This document shows, piece after piece, positions 60,657-64,000 of a stretch of 64,000 nucleotides of DNA (position 1 is its first letter; each line of letters begins with the position of its first letter). The position numbers and the translations under genes were made by a program. The notes under the pieces were generated by a model. It saw only the letters and a list, made by a program, of their open reading frames with translations. It searched no databases and was not told the DNA's origin. This DNA is from Planctomycetota bacterium (GTDB lineage: Bacteria > Planctomycetota > Planctomycetia > Isosphaerales > Isosphaeraceae). Where the stretch lies: positions 49,249-113,248 of the forward strand of contig JAQGHR010000149.1 in the NCBI GenBank assembly GCA_028291545.1, given 5' to 3'.

Positions 60657-62567
60657 TCAGGACGCCAGTGGCTCTTCCATCCGCTGGAGATCGACCATGT
60701 CGCGATAGAGGCCGCTGCGTGCCATCAGCTCGGCGTGGGAGCCGGTCTCGACGATCTCGCCGTCGTCCAGCACGAGGATGCGGTCGGCGTGGCGGATCGT
60801 ACTGAGCCGATGCGCGATCACGAACGAGGTCCGGCCGCGAAGCAGGGCGTCCAGCCCGAGACGGATGGCCCGCTCGTTGTGGCTGTCGAGGTTGCTGGTG
60901 GCCTCGTCCAGGATGAAGATCGCCGGGTCGGCCAGCACGGCGCGGGCGATGGCCAATCTCTGGCGCTGACCGCCGCTGAGCTTCACGCCGCGCTCGCCGA
61001 TGACCGTGTCGTAGCCCTCGGGCAGGGCCTCGACGAACTCGTCGGCATGGGCCACGCGCGCGGCCCGGTGGACCTCCTCGGGCGTGGCGTCACGGGCGGC
61101 GTAGGCGATGTTCTCGGCGACCGTGCCGTCGAACAGGAACACGTCCTGCTCCACGATGCCCAGGAGGTTGCGGTAGTTCTCGACCCGGATCTCGCGCAGG
61201 TCGATCCCGTCGAGCCGGACCGCCCCGACCGTCGGGTCATAGAACCTGGCCACGAGGTTGCAGAGCGTGGTCTTGCCCGCCCCGCTCCGCCCGACCAGCG
61301 CGACCGTCTCGCCCGGTTCCACGATCAGGTCGATCCCCCGCAGCACTTCACGCGAGGTGCCCGGGTAGGCGAAATGGACGCCCTCGAAGGTGATCCGGCC
61401 GACGACATCCCGCCTGCGTACGGCGATCGCCCCGGGCCGGTCGACCATCTCGATCGGCTCGGCCAGGAGGTCCAGCACGCGGTCGAATCCGGAGAGGTTG
61501 TTCTGCCACTGGGTCACGCTCGTGGCCAGAACGGCCAGGGGCTCAAGGAGCATGGCAAGATACACCAGGAACATCATCAGGTCGCCGAGCGAGAGTCGCC
61601 CGTCGAGAACCCGCAGCCCGCCGTAGAGGAACAGGGCGGCCGACGAAAGCGGCAGGATCAGCTCCCAGGCGACCTCGACCCCGCGCGACCACCACCAGGC
61701 GAATAGCTCCTGCCGGGCCATCAGGTCGCTCTCGCCCACGAACCGCGCGGACTCCCGGCGCTGACGGCCGAAGGCGCGCACCACCCGCATCCCTCCGAAG
61801 ACCTCGGCGGCCCGCGCGTCGATCTCCTGCCTTCGCGTGCGTACGTCCCGGAACAACGGCCGGAGGCGGCGATTCCAGAGCCGGTCCGAGAGCATCGCAC
61901 CCGGCACCAGGGCGGCCGCGCCGAGCAGCAGCCTCCAGTCCAGCCACGCCAGCGCCACGACCCCGCCGACGAGCTGGATGATCGCGCGCCAGGGGTTGTA
62001 GATCATGCTGAAGATCAGCTCGCCCACGCCCCCGGCGTCCTCGCGGATCAGGCTCGACGCCCCGCCGGCCTTGAGCTCATAGACCCGGTGCAGCGGGAGC
62101 CTCACGGCGTGCTCGAACACGCGGCGACGCAGCGACACCTGCACCCGCTTCGTCGCCAGGGTCGCTCGCCATCGCCCCCACAGGCCGACGAACAGGCCGA
62201 CCGTCGAGGCCGCCAGCACGCATCCGACCAGCAGGAAGAGCCGGGCCTTCGGGTCCTGCGGGATGGCAAACCGCCGCGCGATCGACTCCGGGACGGGTCG
62301 GGCGAGCAGGACGTAATCGACGATCAACTTCGTCGCCGCCGGGGGCAAAAGCCGGAGGGCCGTCGAGACCGAGAGCGTCGCCAGCGCCAGGGCGATCGCC
62401 CCGCGATGCCCCTCCAGCACGCCGTAGAGGCCCCGATAGAGTTCTGCCAGCGACCGGTGCCGCGCACCCGGCCCGTCGGCGGCGACTCGCGCGCCACCGG
62501 CTCCTGGACGCTCGCGGCGGTACAGGGCGAAGCGGGCTCGGCTGGATCTGCGATGATGGAGTGACAA
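60657..62567 (-). CDS. ABC transporter, exporter type (fused permease and ATPase)
   Basis: 636 residues. A basic N-terminal tail of about 45 residues precedes six transmembrane helices (about 58-370), typical of type IV ABC exporters such as MsbA. The nucleotide-binding domain (about 395-625) has Walker A VALVGRSGAGKTTLCNLVAR, the signature LSGGQRQRLAIARA, Walker B IFILDEATSNLDS, the Q-loop in EQDVFLFDG, and the H-loop in FVIAHRLST. It is a half-transporter that should work as a homodimer. Substrate unknown; lipids or drugs are common for this group. The IMPase gene is upstream on the same strand, separated by 21 bases, so the two may form an operon. Confidence 0.95.
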   Translation of the reverse strand: MSLHHRRSSRARFALYRRERPGAGGARVAADGPGARHRSLAELYRGLYGVLEGHRGAIALALATLSVSTALRLLPPAATKLIVDYVLLARPVPESIARRFAIPQDPKARLFLLVGCVLAASTVGLFVGLWGRWRATLATKRVQVSLRRRVFEHAVRLPLHRVYELKAGGASSLIREDAGGVGELIFSMIYNPWRAIIQLVGGVVALAWLDWRLLLGAAALVPGAMLSDRLWNRRLRPLFRDVRTRRQEIDARAAEVFGGMRVVRAFGRQRRESARFVGESDLMARQELFAWWWSRGVEVAWELILPLSSAALFLYGGLRVLDGRLSLGDLMMFLVYLAMLLEPLAVLATSVTQWQNNLSGFDRVLDLLAEPIEMVDRPGAIAVRRRDVVGRITFEGVHFAYPGTSREVLRGIDLIVEPGETVALVGRSGAGKTTLCNLVARFYDPTVGAVRLDGIDLREIRVENYRNLLGIVEQDVFLFDGTVAENIAYAARDATPEEVHRAARVAHADEFVEALPEGYDTVIGERGVKLSGGQRQRLAIARAVLADPAIFILDEATSNLDSHNERAIRLGLDALLRGRTSFVIAHRLSTIRHADRILVLDDGEIVETGSHAELMARSGLYRDMVDLQRMEEPLAS

Positions 62568-62588
62568 CGCCTCGGGCCTCCCGATGAA

Positions 62589-63404
62589 TCAGACGATCTC
62601 GCCGGGATCGTGCGCCCGGAGGATCTTCAGGGCCGCCTCGTGCAGCAGGCCGTTCGAGGCCAGAATGCCGGTCCTGGCCAGCGGTGGAGCACCCCCCCGG
62701 CAATCCGTCACCCGGCCGCCGGCCTCCTCGACGAACAGGCGTCCGGCGGCGAAGTCCCAGGGCGAGAGCAGGTACTCGAAATACACCCCGAACCTCCCCA
62801 GGCCGACCATGCAGAGATCCAGCGCCGCCGATCCCATGCGGCGGACCCCGTGGGTCTCTCGGCGGACGAACTCCGCCGTCGCCGCCAGGGTGGCCTCCAT
62901 CAGCGCCCCCCGATCATACGGCAGGCCGAACCCCACGACCACCTCGTCCAGCCTCGCCCGTCCGGACACCCGCGCCGGCCGCGTGCCCTGGAACGCCCCC
63001 TGGCCCCGGATGGCCGTGAACCATTCGTCCGTGATCGGGTTGAAAATCACGCCACACTCGGGCACGCCGCTTCGGTAATAGGCGATCGAGACGGCGAAGA
63101 CCGGGATCTGGTGCGCGAAATTGGCCGTCCCGTCCAGCGGGTCGACGACCCAGAGATGCTCGGCCGAGGTGTCCCCCGCATGGCCTTCCTCCCCCAGGAC
63201 CTCGTGCCCGGGGAAGTGCCCGCGAATGGTCGCGACGACCACCCGCTCGGCCTCCACGTCGGCGTCGGAGACGAGGTTGGCGACATCCTTGTTCCGCATG
63301 GACACGCCATCTCGATAGAATCGCTTGAGCACGTCTCCCGCGGCGCGGGCCGCCTCGTCGGCGACGTTCGATTCGATCGTCTTCATCGGGGGCGGTGTCG
63401 GCAT
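62589..63404 (-). CDS. Inositol monophosphatase family protein
   Basis: About 271 residues from an ATG at 63404 (MPTPPPMKT); the ATG at 63386 is an equally possible start. The frame stays open further upstream, but that sequence is Arg/Pro-rich and outside the family. Metal-binding motifs are present: VLGEEGHAG, then VVDPLDGTANFAHQIPVFAV and, near the C-terminus, SPWDFAAGRLFVEEAGGRV. These match Mg-dependent, Li-sensitive phosphatases acting on inositol phosphate, histidinol phosphate or related substrates. Which one cannot be told. The ABC transporter gene follows 21 bases downstream. Confidence 0.93.
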   Translation of the reverse strand: MPTPPPMKTIESNVADEAARAAGDVLKRFYRDGVSMRNKDVANLVSDADVEAERVVVATIRGHFPGHEVLGEEGHAGDTSAEHLWVVDPLDGTANFAHQIPVFAVSIAYYRSGVPECGVIFNPITDEWFTAIRGQGAFQGTRPARVSGRARLDEVVVGFGLPYDRGALMEATLAATAEFVRRETHGVRRMGSAALDLCMVGLGRFGVYFEYLLSPWDFAAGRLFVEEAGGRVTDCRGGAPPLARTGILASNGLLHEAALKILRAHDPGEIV

Positions 63405-63605
63405 GGGGTCGGTCTCGGCCAGAGCCGCCGGGCCGACCATCGGTCCGTGCGGCGAGCTCGATTGTATCCGATCCCCGGCCGCCGTTTCGCCACCTTCGAT
63501 ACGGGTCGGGGCGAGTCGCCAGCCGGATTTCCGTGGATTCGGATCGCTGGCGCGGTTCAGATGGAGCCTGACCGTCCTCGACAGGGCCGTTCCGCTCCTG
63601 GATCT

Positions 63606-63691
63606 CGGGTGCCACTGACAGCTTGCCTGCCAGTGTTTTCGAGTCCAGCCCCGACCGAACACACTGGCACGCAAGCTGCCGGTGGCACCCG
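63606..63691. repeat. Inverted repeat with gggtgccactg core
   Basis: The 31-base arm 63606-63636 pairs with 63661-63691 with about three mismatches. Its outer end (cgggtgccactg) resembles the element at 55848-55928. It lies between the divergent IMPase gene and the final gene of the window. Confidence 0.75.
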
Positions 63692-63806
63692 ATTCGCGAG
63701 TCCGCGTCGGCCCGGATTTGAGAAACGAACGGCCCTGACCGTCTGGGGCCTGACCATTCAGGTTGATCGCAACCTTCTGATGAGCCACGTTTCGGAGATG
63801 AGTATT

Positions 63807-64000
63807 ATGAGACTCAGCGCGCGTGACCCGATCCTGGCCATGTTGCTCGCGGCGTTGTTCTGGGGCTCCACCGCCGCGGCCGACGGCCCTGCCCGGGACA
63901 AGCCCCTCTTCCGCGACTTCATGGGCGTGAACGGGCACACGATCCTGTTCAAACCCGCCCGGTACACCCCCGCGGCGCAGTCCGTCCGCGATTATCACCC
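63807..64000 (+). CDS. Secreted protein, N-terminal part only (possible glycoside hydrolase)
   Basis: The gene runs off the end of the window. From the ATG at 63807 (GGAG nine bases upstream; an ATG at 63780 is an alternative) it reads MRLSARDPILAMLLAALFWG, a signal peptide cleaved after about ADG. The mature start, RDFMGVNGHTILFKPARYTP then VRDYH, resembles the opening of planctomycete exported proteins related to glycoside hydrolases. With only about 64 residues visible, the family call is tentative. Confidence 0.6.
   Translation, partial: MRLSARDPILAMLLAALFWGSTAAADGPARDKPLFRDFMGVNGHTILFKPARYTPAAQSVRDYH

Noticed and set aside
63405..63998. Upstream extension of the IMPase frame by about 200 codons
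   Set aside because: The extension is low-complexity, runs through the palindrome at 63606-63691 and overlaps the divergent secreted-protein gene. Family members begin near 63404.

Overview
The window is high-GC DNA from a member of the Planctomycetota, most likely a Gemmata/Isosphaera-type lineage. The evidence is the set of lineage-typical families: DUF1501 with DUF1549/DUF1553 (PSD1) proteins, two DUF1559 prepilin-like proteins paired with small lipoproteins, DUF1573, a Uma2-family nuclease, Gly/Tyr-rich secreted proteins, and two very repetitive exported proteins carrying an LEPR-XLL-like N-terminal motif. No rRNA, tRNA, CRISPR array or intact insertion sequence was recognised by eye.

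Layout. 0.3-4.9 kb (minus): a PSD1/DUF1501 operon with two small lower-GC genes inside it. 5.0-8.8 kb (minus): two tandem copies of a lipoprotein + DUF1559 cassette, each ending in a strong terminator hairpin. 9.5-18.5 kb (plus): DUF1573 protein, tetraheme cytochrome lipoprotein, Mpo1-like (DUF962) protein, Uma2 nuclease, tRNA-binding OB-fold protein, esterase, RecN and a polytopic membrane protein. 18.5-25.6 kb: Nudix hydrolase, Cof-type HAD phosphatase, periplasmic binding protein, LarA-like protein, CbiG and two Tyr/Gly-rich exported proteins. 25.9-29.1 kb (plus): NRAMP transporter fused to a universal-stress domain, then a monomeric sarcosine-oxidase-like flavoenzyme. 29.3-34.3 kb (minus): a three-gene locus with an EccC-like FtsK/SpoIIIE ATPase, a WXG100-like 79-residue helical protein and a helical partner. 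This is the best candidate for a little-described system.

34.4-38.1 kb is a gene graveyard: the start of an AAA ATPase, a frameshifted beta-propeller/Ig surface protein, a tyrosine-recombinase SAM-domain fragment and a broken membrane protein. It is followed by LpxA (minus) and an OmpR/EnvZ-type two-component pair (plus). 42.3-54.8 kb is one giant gene for about 4,150 residues with 35 PKD-like units, partly arranged as a three-unit higher-order repeat. 55.2-64 kb holds a small membrane protein, a secreted alpha/beta hydrolase, a HEAT-repeat fragment beside a cluster of short repeats, a membrane-anchored protein of unknown function, a potassium-channel-like protein, an ABC exporter, an inositol-monophosphatase-family enzyme and the start of a secreted protein cut by the window edge.

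Intergenic spaces, especially between convergent genes, carry several unrelated families of long inverted repeats (225-341, 12501-12589, 19082-19293, 21873-21979, 29119-29190, 55848-55928, 57663-57844, 63606-63691). These look like REP/MITE-type elements and may also act as terminators. All functional calls rest on motif recognition and reading; no database search was run.
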